Assembly: GCA_946186455.1 (NCBI GenBank) | Contig: CAMHNK010000001.1 | Location: forward strand, 1 to 64,000 | DNA length: 64,000 bases | Reading direction: 5' to 3' | From: an uncultured Candidatus Saccharibacteria bacterium | Lineage (GTDB): Bacteria; Patescibacteriota; Saccharimonadia; Saccharimonadales; Saccharimonadaceae | In this document: piece by piece, positions 8,308 through 16,848 of the stretch | How positions within the stretch are numbered: position 1 is the stretch's first letter | Layout: every line of letters begins with the position of its first letter | Notes under the pieces: model-generated | What the model was told of the DNA's origin: nothing | The model's database searches: none | The model's input: the letters and a program-made list of their open reading frames with translations, nothing else | Translations under genes and position numbers: made by a program

Positions 8308-8331
8308 GGGGGCACTATTTGCCCCCTTTTC
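8308..8331 (+). terminator. Rho-independent terminator after the 7827 gene
   Basis: GGGGGC-ACTATTT-GCCCCC followed by TTTTC. Confidence 0.85.
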
Positions 8332-8356
8332 TATTGCATTTTTATCTAAAATTTAT

Positions 8357-8401
8357 TATAATATAAGAACATAATTTAATTTGATGGGAGGGGAAATCCC
8401 C
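8357..8401 (+). promoter_or_regulatory. -10 box and leader of rplA
   Basis: TATAAT (8357-8362) is followed by a leader of about 58 nt. The leader holds GGGGAAATCCCC (8390-8401), a perfect 12-bp palindrome downstream of GATGGGAG. L1 commonly represses its own mRNA through a leader resembling its rRNA site; assigning that role here is an inference. Confidence 0.5.
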
Positions 8402-8425
8402 GTTAAGACCACAGAAAGGAAATTC

Positions 8426-9331
8426 ATGGCTGAAGAAGAAGCCAAAAAACTTGATGCAGTCGAAGCTCCAGAAGCTCCAGAAACTGCCGAACCAGAAACT
8501 TTTGCAAAGTCTGGTAAGAAATCAAAAAAGCATATTGAAGAGGTGAAGGCTGAGGAAGAGCGCCAAGCTCGCAAGGCTGAGCGTGCCGCTAAGGAAAGCG
8601 AAGAGAAGCCAAAAGGCGCTAAGCCAGTCACTCGTCCACGCATTGAGCGCCGTGGCAAGAAATACCAAGAAGCTTACAAATTGGTTGAAAAGGGCAAGAT
8701 TTACAGCCTCAAAGATGCTATCGCACTTGCTATTAAAACTAACCCAACCAAATTTGATGCCTCCGTTGAAGCTCATGTCCGCCTTGGCGTTGATCCACGC
8801 CAGGCCGATCAAAACATTCGTGCCACCTTGGTGCTTCCAAATGGTAATGGTAAGACTGTGCGTGTCGCCGTCTTTGCTCCGCTTGATGTTTGCAAAGCCG
8901 CTAAAGCAGCCGGTGCCGATGTGGCTCTTGATGAAGATTTCTTGAAGCAACTCGACAAGGGCGAAATCAACTTTGATATCTTAATTTCAACTCCACAATA
9001 CATGCCAAAGCTTGGTAAGTATGCTCGTTTACTTGGCCCTAAGGGTTTGATGCCAAATCCAAAGGCTGGTACTGTTACAATGGACGTTGAAAAAGCCGTC
9101 AAAGAGTCTAAGGCCGGCAAGGTTGAGTATCGTGTTGATAAGCAGTCGATTGTACACATTGGCCTTGGTAAGGTTTCATTTGGCGAAGCTAAACTCCTTG
9201 AGAACGCTAACGCCTTCTTTGATAGCCTTAAGTCGCAGAAGCCAGCTTCGCTTAAGGGCACCTATGTAAAGTCAGTCTTTGTGACGACGACCATGGGTCC
9301 TTCAATCTCAGTTGAAAACCTTTACAACTAA
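8426..9331 (+). CDS. rplA: 50S ribosomal protein L1 with charged N-terminal extension
   Basis: 301 aa against the usual 225-235. The start is ATG 8426, preceded by GAAAGGA; the ORF-track start at 8381 lies in the leader. The first 75 residues are an acidic then basic low-complexity tail (EAPEAPETAEPET, KKSKKHIEEVKAEEE). The L1 fold follows, with YARLLGPKGLMPNPKAGTV and SFGEAKLLENANAF. L1 binds the mobile stalk of 23S rRNA and can repress its own translation. The tail is the odd feature; similar charged tails also occur on SecE in this window. Confidence 0.96.
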   Translation: MAEEEAKKLDAVEAPEAPETAEPETFAKSGKKSKKHIEEVKAEEERQARKAERAAKESEEKPKGAKPVTRPRIERRGKKYQEAYKLVEKGKIYSLKDAIALAIKTNPTKFDASVEAHVRLGVDPRQADQNIRATLVLPNGNGKTVRVAVFAPLDVCKAAKAAGADVALDEDFLKQLDKGEINFDILISTPQYMPKLGKYARLLGPKGLMPNPKAGTVTMDVEKAVKESKAGKVEYRVDKQSIVHIGLGKVSFGEAKLLENANAFFDSLKSQKPASLKGTYVKSVFVTTTMGPSISVENLYN

Positions 9332-9341
9332 TTGAACTTGA

Positions 9342-9368
9342 AATAGCCCCAATCCGGGGCTATTTTTT
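9342..9368 (+). terminator. Rho-independent terminator after rplA
   Basis: AAATAGCCCC-AATCC-GGGGCTATTTTTT: a stem of about 9 bp plus T-tract. Confidence 0.92.
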
Positions 9369-9393
9369 GTGTTTATGCTATAATGAAATTATT

Positions 9394-9954
9394 ATGAATT
9401 TCAATCTTATCAATGTACAAATACCAGAGATAATCGTGATGGCCCTTTTTGGTGTCATCTTGCTCCTTTTTGGATACCGAGTGAAGCAGGTTGCGTTCTT
9501 CGTGATTTGGTTCCTCATCGGTTACACTTTAATGCAAAACTTTATGCCGACGCTCATGAAATGGGTGCCACAAATGGATACAGAGCTCTTCCATATTCTG
9601 ATGCCGATTGCTGGCGGTTTACTACTCGCGATGATGGGTCTTTCGATTGAAAAACTCTGCGTGGGTGGTCTCGTATTTGGCCTTACTATGATTATTACAA
9701 TGAAATACTTTGGCAACGATGTGCCGACACTTTGCGTGGGCGCAATTATCGGTGTAATCCTCGCCGCAGCGGCGGTCAACATGATGAAACCAGCGATTAT
9801 TATTACCACAGCACTTGCTGGTGCTTACTGTCTAACTGTGGCCTTACTGACCTGGCAAAAGGGCATTGATCCAACCATTTTCTACTTCCCGATTTTGATT
9901 GGCTTAACGGCCGTCGGCGCAGTGTTCCAATCGAATTCGACAAAACACTTGTAA
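9394..9954 (+). CDS. Small polytopic membrane protein (DUF4203/TMEM198-like)
   Basis: 186 aa from ATG 9394, nine bases after TGC-TATAAT (9379-9384), so probably leaderless. About six hydrophobic helices: IIVMALFGVILLLFGYRV, then VAFFVIWFLIGYTLM and further Gly/Ala-rich spans. The layout resembles DUF4203/TMEM198-like proteins, a loose match. Substrate unknown. Transcribed alone between rplA and the L10 leader. Confidence 0.6.
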   Translation: MNFNLINVQIPEIIVMALFGVILLLFGYRVKQVAFFVIWFLIGYTLMQNFMPTLMKWVPQMDTELFHILMPIAGGLLLAMMGLSIEKLCVGGLVFGLTMIITMKYFGNDVPTLCVGAIIGVILAAAAVNMMKPAIIITTALAGAYCLTVALLTWQKGIDPTIFYFPILIGLTAVGAVFQSNSTKHL

Positions 9955-9968
9955 ATAAACTCCTCTTG

Positions 9969-9977
9969 TGGTATAAT
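9969..9977 (+). promoter_or_regulatory. Extended -10 promoter of rplJ-rplL
   Basis: TGG-TATAAT immediately downstream of the membrane-protein stop; transcription should begin near 9984, at the base of the L10 leader structure. Confidence 0.75.
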
Positions 9978-9984
9978 GTTTGAA

Positions 9985-10057
9985 GTTACCAAAGACAGTG
10001 GCGGTGTTTTTCACTTAATCATGCCACCGAGGACAATTCTTCAATTTATTTGGTGAC
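9985..10057 (+). promoter_or_regulatory. Ribosomal protein L10 leader (autoregulatory RNA)
   Basis: GTTACCAAA (9985-9993) pairs with TTTGGTGAC (10049-10057) as a 9-bp closing stem. Inside, GTGGC pairs with GCCAC, flanked by AAAGACA on one side and CGAGGACA on the other. These are the internal-loop elements of the known L10 leader to which the L10-(L12)4 complex binds to repress rplJL. It lies about 55 nt upstream of rplJ, the expected place. Confidence 0.82.
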
Positions 10058-10110
10058 GCTATTTAACAATTAGCTAGCTTTTATATTATAAATAACCAAA
10101 GGAACTTTTT

Positions 10111-10611
10111 ATGGCAATTTCAAGAGATAAAAAGAACACGTTGGTTGCAGATCTCACTGAACTTTTGAACGATTCAAAGATGGTCGTCTACGCTAAATAC
10201 GAAGGCTTGACCGTAGCTGAACTTCAAGAGCTCCGCAAACTCGCACGTGAATCTGGCGTTAAAATTAAGGTCGTGAAAAACCGTCTTGTGAAAGTTGCAA
10301 TGAAAGAAATTGCAGCCTACAAGAACACGGATGTTTCCGCTCTTACAGGCCAGCTTCTTTACGCTGTGGGTAGCGACGAAGATTTCGATGCAGCAAAGGT
10401 CCTTGCGAAGTTCGCAAAGACTCACGCTAAAATGGAACTCGTTGGTGGTTTCAATGCTGAGGGTACCACCCTCTCCACTGAAGAGGTCAAAACGCTCGGC
10501 TCACTCCCGACCAAGAACGAACTTATTGCGCAAGTGGTGGATACTCTACTCTCTGGCGTCAATGGCATCGTTTCCGGTCTCGCGGAACACGCAGAGAAGG
10601 CAACCGCTTAA
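10111..10611 (+). CDS. rplJ: 50S ribosomal protein L10
   Basis: 166 aa. The N-terminal rRNA-binding domain includes SKMVVYAKYEGLTVAELQEL and VKIKVVKNRLVKVAM; the C-terminal helix carries L7/L12 dimers. AAAGGAAC lies before the ATG. It forms a two-gene operon with rplL, 37 bp downstream, and should be autoregulated through the upstream leader. Confidence 0.97.
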   Translation: MAISRDKKNTLVADLTELLNDSKMVVYAKYEGLTVAELQELRKLARESGVKIKVVKNRLVKVAMKEIAAYKNTDVSALTGQLLYAVGSDEDFDAAKVLAKFAKTHAKMELVGGFNAEGTTLSTEEVKTLGSLPTKNELIAQVVDTLLSGVNGIVSGLAEHAEKATA

Positions 10612-10648
10612 TATACATTGGGTTTACCCATTACTGAAAGGATAATAT

Positions 10649-11020
10649 ATGGCAACTGATATCAAGAAGTTGGCTGAAGAACTCGTCAATATGACCGTTC
10701 TCGAAGTTAACGAACTTAAAACTTTACTCAAAGATGAATATGGCATTGAGCCTGCTGCAGCTGTTGTAGCTGTTGCTGGTGGCGATGCTGCTGCCGCTGA
10801 CGAAGGCAAGTCTGAATACGATGTCGTTCTTAAGGACGCTGGCGCTCAGAAGATTGCTGTCATCAAGGCTGTGAAGGAAGCTACCGGACTTGGTCTTGGC
10901 GAAGCTAAGGCTATCGTTGATGGTGCTCCTGCTACCGTTAAGGAAAAGGTCGCTAAGGCTGATGCTGAAGCGATGAAGAAAGCCCTTGAAGAGGCTGGTG
11001 CGACTGTCGAGCTCGCCTAA
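10649..11020 (+). CDS. rplL: 50S ribosomal protein L7/L12
   Basis: 123 aa. N-terminal dimerisation domain ([20 protein letters not shown]), Ala/Gly-rich hinge, and C-terminal factor-binding domain with [20 protein letters not shown]. It is the multicopy stalk protein that recruits elongation factors. ACTGAAAGGA precedes the start. Confidence 0.98.
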   Translation: MATDIKKLAEELVNMTVLEVNELKTLLKDEYGIEPAAAVVAVAGGDAAAADEGKSEYDVVLKDAGAQKIAVIKAVKEATGLGLGEAKAIVDGAPATVKEKVAKADAEAMKKALEEAGATVELA

Positions 11021-11051
11021 ATCTTCGATGCTAGCTAATTGTATACTTTAA

Positions 11052-11172
11052 CAAAAACCGGATACAGCACTTTAAGGGCATTTCGGAGCGCGGCAGCGCG
11101 AGATTTAGCGCCGTCCGCCCGTGGCGACGGGCCGGACGGACGCGGCCCGAAAAGTGCTGTTCCGGTTTTTTG
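11052..11172 (+). terminator. Giant terminator of rplJL enclosing the palindromic element
   Basis: AAAAACCGG-ACAGCACTTT on the 5' arm pairs with AAAGTGCTGT-CCGGTTTTTT on the 3' arm (one bulge), about 19 bp, ending in T6. The loop is replaced by a 73-bp structured insert. The -10 of the next gene starts 7 bp later. This accounts for most of the gap 11021-11191. Confidence 0.8.
11076..11148 (+). repeat. Palindromic element, copy A (73 bp)
   Basis: GGGC ... GCCC boundaries. Inside: hairpin GCGC-GGCA-GCGC, then a long hairpin CCGTCCG-CCCGT-GGCG-ACGGG-C-CGGACGG with one bulged C. It is identical to the obgE copy at 70 of 73 aligned positions; two of the three differences are the two sides of one base pair. 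It sits exactly at the apex of the rplJL terminator. Confidence 0.85.
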
Positions 11173-11191
11173 ATATGTTATAATTACTAGC

Positions 11192-12355
11192 ATGGAAGAT
11201 TTTGACTATTTAGGTGATGGAGAGGTATACCTCGATGGCGCATGCCAGAGTTTGCGTCCGCGTCCAGTAATTGACGCAATTAACAACTATTATTCTGAGC
11301 ATAATTCGTGTGGTGAGCGCGTGAAATACAAGTGGGGAAGAGTGACCGATGAAAAAGTTGAAGCCACCCGCGAGAAGGTTCTGAAATTCTTAAAACTCAA
11401 ATCCAAGAAGTATACCGTTTCATTTACTTTGAACACGACCTACGGCATTAATTTGATTTTGAACCAAATCAAGGCTGATAAATTTAACAAGATCATGACG
11501 AGCGATATTGAACACAACTCGCCGTTTCTGGCTTCGCTCGCGTTCTCGGAACGCACTGGTTTGCCACGCGAAGTGATGGTACGAAATGATGATGGTTCGA
11601 TCGATCTAAAGAAATATGATTTTAAGAAAGCAATTGTCGTCGTTAATTGTGCATCAAACTTTGATGGTCGTAAATTACTAAACATTAATGAACTCGAAAA
11701 AGCCGTCCACAAAGCCGGTGGCATTTTAATTATCGATGCCGCTCAGGCCATGGCACACTCGGCTGACATTGTGCGCGGTGTGGAAGTGGATGCGATTTGT
11801 TTCTCGGCGCACAAACTCTATGCCCCATCACTAGGCGTGATTGTTTGGAAGGATGAACTAGATGATGTACTGGATGTTCGTTTCATTGGTGGTGGTATGG
11901 TGGATGATGTCGATAAAGAAAAGTATGTTTTGTCGGCCAATAATAAAGAGCACCGCTATACGCGTTTCGAATCTGGGCTCCAGGCTTGGGGCGAGATTGT
12001 CGGTCTCGGTGCTGCACTTGATTGGCTGGAAAAACTCCCGAAAAAGGACTGGCAAAACCTCGAGAAGAATACGAAAGAATTATTTGATTTCCTAAATAGT
12101 TCAAAGAAAGTTCATCTTATTAATAAAGAGCCAAATCCAACCATGTCATTCTACATTGAAGGACTCGATTCACATCTAGTAGGTGAAGCGTTGTCGCGCG
12201 AGAACATCATGGCAAGGACCGGCTATTTCTGCGTGCATTATTATCTTGATCACGTAAAGGGTTTCCCGCCACTCATTCGTTTTTCACTCGGGCTGCATAA
12301 TCGTCCGGAAGACATTGAGAAAATCAAGAAAGTTCTCGGAAAAGTCATTAATTAA
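11192..12355 (+). CDS. SufS/CsdA-like cysteine desulfurase (class V aminotransferase)
   Basis: 387 aa, PLP-dependent, probably releases sulfur from cysteine for Fe-S or thio-cofactor assembly. YLDGACQSLRP opens the fold, SFTLNTTYGINLI holds the phosphate loop, IIDAAQAMAHS the PLP aspartate, and CFSAHKLYAP the PLP lysine. RTGYFCVHYY places a Cys where SufS has its catalytic RxGxxC. No SufBCD/SufU neighbours are seen. TGT-TATAAT lies 7 nt before the ATG, so the mRNA is leaderless. This is the first of two desulfurases in the window; the second (46495) belongs to tRNA thiolation. Another class V transferase activity cannot be excluded. Confidence 0.78.
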   Translation: MEDFDYLGDGEVYLDGACQSLRPRPVIDAINNYYSEHNSCGERVKYKWGRVTDEKVEATREKVLKFLKLKSKKYTVSFTLNTTYGINLILNQIKADKFNKIMTSDIEHNSPFLASLAFSERTGLPREVMVRNDDGSIDLKKYDFKKAIVVVNCASNFDGRKLLNINELEKAVHKAGGILIIDAAQAMAHSADIVRGVEVDAICFSAHKLYAPSLGVIVWKDELDDVLDVRFIGGGMVDDVDKEKYVLSANNKEHRYTRFESGLQAWGEIVGLGAALDWLEKLPKKDWQNLEKNTKELFDFLNSSKKVHLINKEPNPTMSFYIEGLDSHLVGEALSRENIMARTGYFCVHYYLDHVKGFPPLIRFSLGLHNRPEDIEKIKKVLGKVIN

Positions 12356-12382
12356 TCTCTTTGTGCTACAATAATATATATT

Positions 12383-13432
12383 ATGGTGTGTATTGCTGCA
12401 TTTATCATTTTGGCACTAATCGGAATTTTTGTTGCCATCATTTCTATTTTCAAACCAAAAGTAGGCAAGGCCTATCTCAAGGCGATGAAAAAAGCTTGGG
12501 GATGTCTTTGGAAAAAAGTTCGCTTGCAGAAATGCGAAACTGGCTTTAAAGACGATGTAAAGAATACATTGCTTAGTCGCGTGATGCTTAAACATCCAGG
12601 TTGGGTCAGGCCACTTTCGATTGTGATTGAATTCTTGTCAATTGTAATTGTCGTGGTGGCAGTATGGGCGCTCCTTACGGCAATCAAGTCGCTCCTCGCG
12701 CTTTGGGCGCTAGGTAGTTGTAATGTGACGAAGCCTTCGGCTTGTACCATGGGCGCCGAAATGTGTTCGATTGACGAAGATGAACCGAAGAATGTCTTTG
12801 AAGCAACCGGCCGTTGGTTTACGGAATGGGGCGAGATCTTTGAGGCGATTCCGGATAAATTTAGGACATACAATATTGACGATTATGGATTCGCATACAT
12901 TATGGTTGGCGACGAAGACGAGAATAAAAAGACGGCGGTAGACATTTTCGATCCAGGTTGCTTGGTTTGCATGACGTCATACAAAAACCAGAAGGCAGCC
13001 GGATTCTTTGAAAATAATAATGTCAGACTCGTACCGTTTGCGATTCAGGGCGCGGATGATTCGTATAAGTTCAAGAATTCCGAGATAGTTGTTAGATATA
13101 TGTATGCTGCTAATAAAATCAAATCTGAATATGCCATTGCAATTATCGACAAGATTTATACTGGCAAGAACCATGATAATTACTCATACCAAGATCTAAT
13201 CAATGATGACTATAGCAAAGAGGACACCGTGAAACATTTAGAAACGTGGTTAAGGAACGCTGGCGCGACCGAGAATGAGATTGAAGGAATTCGTGGTAAT
13301 GCAAAGTCCCAGGAGGTCACCGATATCATGGCGAGAAATCGTCAAATTGTCGAAAATGAATTAAGAGTCAAGGGTATTCCGACCATGCTTTATGACGGTC
13401 AGAAACATACTGGGCTTTGGAAAGCGGAATAA
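12383..13432 (+). CDS. Membrane-anchored thioredoxin-fold protein (DsbA-like)
   Basis: 349 aa. One N-terminal hydrophobic helix (about 3-23) and a second at about 78-108 anchor it. The C-terminal half has FDPGCLVCMTS, a CxxC active-site motif (about residues 193-196), and GIPTMLYDGQ near the end, matching the cis-proline loop and closing strand of thioredoxin folds. It should face the outside and oxidise or isomerise disulfides in secreted proteins; several exported proteins here are Cys-rich (VanY-like, cutinase-VWA). Start ATG 12383 lies 10 nt after TGC-TACAAT. The extracytoplasmic DsbA-type role is inferred. Confidence 0.7.
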   Translation: MVCIAAFIILALIGIFVAIISIFKPKVGKAYLKAMKKAWGCLWKKVRLQKCETGFKDDVKNTLLSRVMLKHPGWVRPLSIVIEFLSIVIVVVAVWALLTAIKSLLALWALGSCNVTKPSACTMGAEMCSIDEDEPKNVFEATGRWFTEWGEIFEAIPDKFRTYNIDDYGFAYIMVGDEDENKKTAVDIFDPGCLVCMTSYKNQKAAGFFENNNVRLVPFAIQGADDSYKFKNSEIVVRYMYAANKIKSEYAIAIIDKIYTGKNHDNYSYQDLINDDYSKEDTVKHLETWLRNAGATENEIEGIRGNAKSQEVTDIMARNRQIVENELRVKGIPTMLYDGQKHTGLWKAE

Positions 13433-13445
13433 CGCTTACGCTTTA

Positions 13446-13544
13446 TTGTAAAATTTACAACATTTTTGCATTGACCGCTGTTAAATTGGTGGAAAACTTT
13501 TGAAGAAAAATCTTGACTTTACGGTCACCTAGATATAATATAAT
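13446..13544 (+). promoter_or_regulatory. Intergenic region with perfect AT palindrome and promoter boxes
   Basis: TTGTAAA-A-TTTACAA (13446-13460) is a perfect inverted repeat just after the preceding stop, operator-like or a weak terminator. TTGACT (13513-13518) is followed by two overlapping TATAAT boxes (13534-13539 and 13539-13544), at 15 and 20 bp spacing, neither ideal. Nothing else is seen in this 143-bp gap. Confidence 0.45.
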
Positions 13545-13575
13545 ATTAATACTATATTTAGACAGGATGCGAGGT

Positions 13576-14094
13576 ATGTCTGAAATTCCAGAAAAACAAA
13601 TAAAGAGACTCCGTAGCCTCATCAATGAGGCCGAGACAAATTTATCAGCTGCAAAAGAGCTTTTAGTTTCCATACTAGGAGATGGCGATTCAATTACAGC
13701 TCCACGTGAGACGGTAGTTTCGGGCCCAGAAGGCAAAATTATTGAAGGTATCTTTGATGGTCAAATTATGATTGGCCCGGATGGCAAGAACTATCCAGTG
13801 CCAGCCAACTATGCTTCTAAGTCGAAGCTCGTTGAAGGTGACATCATGAAGCTCACCATTACTGAAGATGGTAAATTCCTTTACAAGCAGATTGGCCCAG
13901 TTGAACGTAAGACCGTAATTGGTACTCTTACTCATCATGATGATAAGTATTATGTAGAGGTTGCGGGTAAAGAATATCAGATTCTTTATGCTTCCGTGAC
14001 ATATTTCCATTTGCGTGATGGTTCACAAGTTTCCGTAACGATTCCAGCTGATAATAGCGAAGCAACCTGGGCGGCAGTTGAGGCTGCGCTCTAG
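13576..14094 (+). CDS. Conserved hypothetical protein upstream of dnaX
   Basis: 172 aa from ATG 13576; an in-frame ATG at 13567 is an alternative, and the ORF-track start at 13513 lies in the promoter. The N-terminal 40 residues form a helix (KQIKRLRSLINEAETNLSAAKELL). The remainder is a beta-rich, glycine-bearing domain (IEGIFDGQIMIGPDGKNYPV, EGDIMKLTITEDGKFLYKQ) reminiscent of OB- or SH3-like folds. It lies 8 bp before dnaX and is probably co-transcribed with dnaX-dnaB, which hints at a nucleic-acid role; no family was recognised. Confidence 0.75.
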   Translation: MSEIPEKQIKRLRSLINEAETNLSAAKELLVSILGDGDSITAPRETVVSGPEGKIIEGIFDGQIMIGPDGKNYPVPANYASKSKLVEGDIMKLTITEDGKFLYKQIGPVERKTVIGTLTHHDDKYYVEVAGKEYQILYASVTYFHLRDGSQVSVTIPADNSEATWAAVEAAL

Positions 14095-14102
14095 GTTTAT
14101 GC

Positions 14103-15497
14103 ATGGCGAAAGCATTATATAGAAAATACAGACCAAAATCTCTTTCTGAAGTTGTCGGACAGGAGCAGGTCACTCGTGTACTAGAAAATTCCTTAAAGCA
14201 AGGGAAGATTTCGCATGCGTATTTATTTATTGGCCCACGTGGCACCGGGAAGACCTCAGTGGCACGCATTTTTGCGCACGAAGTGAATGGTTTTAAATAC
14301 GAGCTCGAAGACGATTATGTCGACATTATTGAAATTGATGGTGCTTCAAACCGTGGTATCGACAATATTAGGGAACTGCGCGAGAAAGTTGCCATTGCGC
14401 CGACTTCTGGCAAATACAAGATCTATATCATTGACGAAGTTCACATGTTGACGAAAGAGGCCTTCAATGCACTTCTAAAGACCTTGGAAGAGCCGCCAGA
14501 ACACGTGATATTCATTATGGCGACGACTGACGCTTATAAAGTGCCCGTCACAATTACATCAAGAGCACAGACTTATACTTTTTATCTCGCCGATGAAAAG
14601 ACGATGTTTGATTATCTAAAATCCGTTTGCGAGAAGGAAAAGATTAAAATTGACGATGACGCCTTAAAAATCGTCGTGAAGCGCGGTGGTGGTTCGTTCC
14701 GTGATTCATTGTCGCTGCTCGATCAAATTTCAACTTTGTCGGACGATAAGATTACGAGAGAACTCGTAGTTTCAGCGATGGGTCTCCCTGAAGATGAAAA
14801 GATTAAAGAACTGCTAGGTAGCTATGTTTCAGGTGATCTCGAGCAAATTACGAGTGCGTTAAAAACTGTTTTAAGTAGTGGCGTAAAGCCAGAAACTTTG
14901 GCTAGTGAAATGATTTCACTCATCATTGATGCACCGAGGCCGGAGCTTTTACCGCTCCTTGCAAAACTGCCAGAAATCAAGGCGCCATTTGCGGAAGCTA
15001 AACTGCTCGTTGCGATGACACAGACTCTAGCAACCACCGTGACAGCAAGCCGCACTACCGTGTCGAGTGTACAGTCTGTCAAAGTCGAGAAGAAGCCAGA
15101 GCCAGAGAAACCAGCCGTGGTCACGAAGGCCGTTGAGAAGACTATTGAAAAGACTAGTGTAGAAGAAAGTGTTTCGGTTAGCACTAATACTGATTTTGAT
15201 TGGGGTAAATTCGTCGAAACGGTGACCAGGCTAAATGATGGTGTTTCTAAACAACTAAAGGACGCCGATTACGATGTAGCTGGTGGCGTGCTAAATATCT
15301 ATCCGAAGAATAAAATGGAGGTGAGGCTCCTCGCTCGCGACAACAATCGTCAGGTTCTGGCTCAAGCTTGCAACATGAGGGTTGTCATTCACGAAATCGG
15401 CGATAATCCGCACAAAAGTCAAGACTTACTACTTTCAAAGATGTCCGCTATAATGGGGGGAGAGGTAAAAAACGATGGAGGAGGTAACCCATTCTAA
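14103..15497 (+). CDS. dnaX: DNA polymerase III subunit gamma/tau, zinc-free short form
   Basis: 464 aa clamp-loader ATPase. Walker A is GPRGTGKTS, Walker B IIDEVHMLT, and the SRC sensor is ITSRAQTYTF (Ala for Cys). EIDGASNRGIDNIRELRE is diagnostic for DnaX. Between ARIFAHEVN and DIIEIDGAS the usual four-cysteine zinc module is missing, leaving only a short acidic loop. The C-terminal 120 residues, after a Lys/Glu/Pro/Val-rich linker, form a small domain far shorter than the E. coli tau region. The gene overlaps dnaB by 23 bp. Confidence 0.93.
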   Translation: MAKALYRKYRPKSLSEVVGQEQVTRVLENSLKQGKISHAYLFIGPRGTGKTSVARIFAHEVNGFKYELEDDYVDIIEIDGASNRGIDNIRELREKVAIAPTSGKYKIYIIDEVHMLTKEAFNALLKTLEEPPEHVIFIMATTDAYKVPVTITSRAQTYTFYLADEKTMFDYLKSVCEKEKIKIDDDALKIVVKRGGGSFRDSLSLLDQISTLSDDKITRELVVSAMGLPEDEKIKELLGSYVSGDLEQITSALKTVLSSGVKPETLASEMISLIIDAPRPELLPLLAKLPEIKAPFAEAKLLVAMTQTLATTVTASRTTVSSVQSVKVEKKPEPEKPAVVTKAVEKTIEKTSVEESVSVSTNTDFDWGKFVETVTRLNDGVSKQLKDADYDVAGGVLNIYPKNKMEVRLLARDNNRQVLAQACNMRVVIHEIGDNPHKSQDLLLSKMSAIMGGEVKNDGGGNPF

Positions 15498-16833
15498 ATC
15501 AGGTGGTCGCGTGCCACCGCAAGACGTCGAAACCGAGCGTTCTTTACTCGGTGCGATTATGATTTCGGACGGCGTAATGGTAAACGTCTCTACCATTTTG
15601 AAACCGGAAGACTTTTATGATAAAAGACACCAAATCATTTATGGTGCGATGTTGAATCTTTGGGATGCGCACAAACCAATTGATCTTGTGACTATCACGA
15701 ACGAATTAAAGACCCAGAAAAAACTGAATGATGTTGGGAAGGCGACTTATCTTGCTGAACTCTCCAACTTGGTCACAACGGGCGCCAATGCTAAAGCGTA
15801 CGCCGAGATTGTGGAACGGGCTGCGATGCGTCGCAAACTGATTGCTGCTGGTACGGATATTGTTGAGAAAGCTTATGAAGAAGATGCGAATGTCAACGAA
15901 CTAGTTGGCGAAGCTGAGAAGGAATTATTCAAAGTCTCCGACAAAGTCATTAAGTCTGATTATAAAACGATGGATGCACTCACGGCAGAAGCATTTGAAC
16001 GTATTGAAGCATTGTATAAGAATAAAGGATCACTTCGTGGCCTCAAGACCGGCTTTAGTGAACTCGACAAAAAGACCGCTGGTTTTCAGAAAGGAGATCT
16101 TATCATTATTGGTGCCCGCCCGGCCATGGGTAAAACGACTTTTGCACAAAACCTAGCCTTTAACTTTGCTTCAATCGGTAAGGGTGTTCTGTTCTTCTCA
16201 ATGGAGATGGCTTCCAGCGAGATTGTTGATCGTATGGTCTCAAGTATTTCTGGCGTCGATAACTGGAAAGTGAGAACTGGTAATCTGACTAACGACGAAA
16301 TCAATCAGGTTGACGATGCGCTTGCCGATCTTTCTGATATGCCACTTTACATTGACGATACGAGCTCAATGGACGTGATGGAAGTAAGAAACAAGGCCCG
16401 TCGCGCGATGCATGATAACGAGATTAGTGCGGTCGTGATTGATTATTTGCAGCTCATTCAGGGCTCAGCGCGCTATGCCGGTCAGCGTGTGCAGGAAGTT
16501 ACCGAAATCTCCCGTAATCTCAAGATTATGGCGCGTGAACTTGACATTCCAGTGATCGCTTTGGCACAGCTTTCTCGTAACGTGACTGGGCGTGATAACC
16601 CAAGACCAATTCTCTCCGATATTCGTGAATCGGGTTCGATTGAGCAGGACGCTGACCTTGTGATGTTCCTTCACCGTGACGATTATTATCATCAGAATGA
16701 AAAAGACTATGAGGACACCAATATCACCGAGCTGATTCTTGCGAAGCACCGCCACGGCGCGATTGGCACCATTGAACTCTACTTCAAACCAGAACTCTTA
16801 CGCTTTATTTCGCTTGATAAAACACACGAATAA
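15475..16833 (+). CDS. dnaB: Replicative DNA helicase DnaB
   Basis: 452 aa. N-terminal domain (PPQDVETERSLLGAIMI), linker, then the RecA-like ATPase with Walker A GARPAMGKTTFA, Walker B VVIDYLQLI and the terminal LAKHRHG finger. ATG 15475 lies within the end of dnaX, so translation of the two replication proteins is likely coupled; GGGGAGAGG precedes the start. Loader and helicase in one operon is a compact arrangement. Confidence 0.96.
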   Translation: MEEVTHSKSGGRVPPQDVETERSLLGAIMISDGVMVNVSTILKPEDFYDKRHQIIYGAMLNLWDAHKPIDLVTITNELKTQKKLNDVGKATYLAELSNLVTTGANAKAYAEIVERAAMRRKLIAAGTDIVEKAYEEDANVNELVGEAEKELFKVSDKVIKSDYKTMDALTAEAFERIEALYKNKGSLRGLKTGFSELDKKTAGFQKGDLIIIGARPAMGKTTFAQNLAFNFASIGKGVLFFSMEMASSEIVDRMVSSISGVDNWKVRTGNLTNDEINQVDDALADLSDMPLYIDDTSSMDVMEVRNKARRAMHDNEISAVVIDYLQLIQGSARYAGQRVQEVTEISRNLKIMARELDIPVIALAQLSRNVTGRDNPRPILSDIRESGSIEQDADLVMFLHRDDYYHQNEKDYEDTNITELILAKHRHGAIGTIELYFKPELLRFISLDKTHE

Positions 16834-16848
16834 AGTTATAATAATTAT

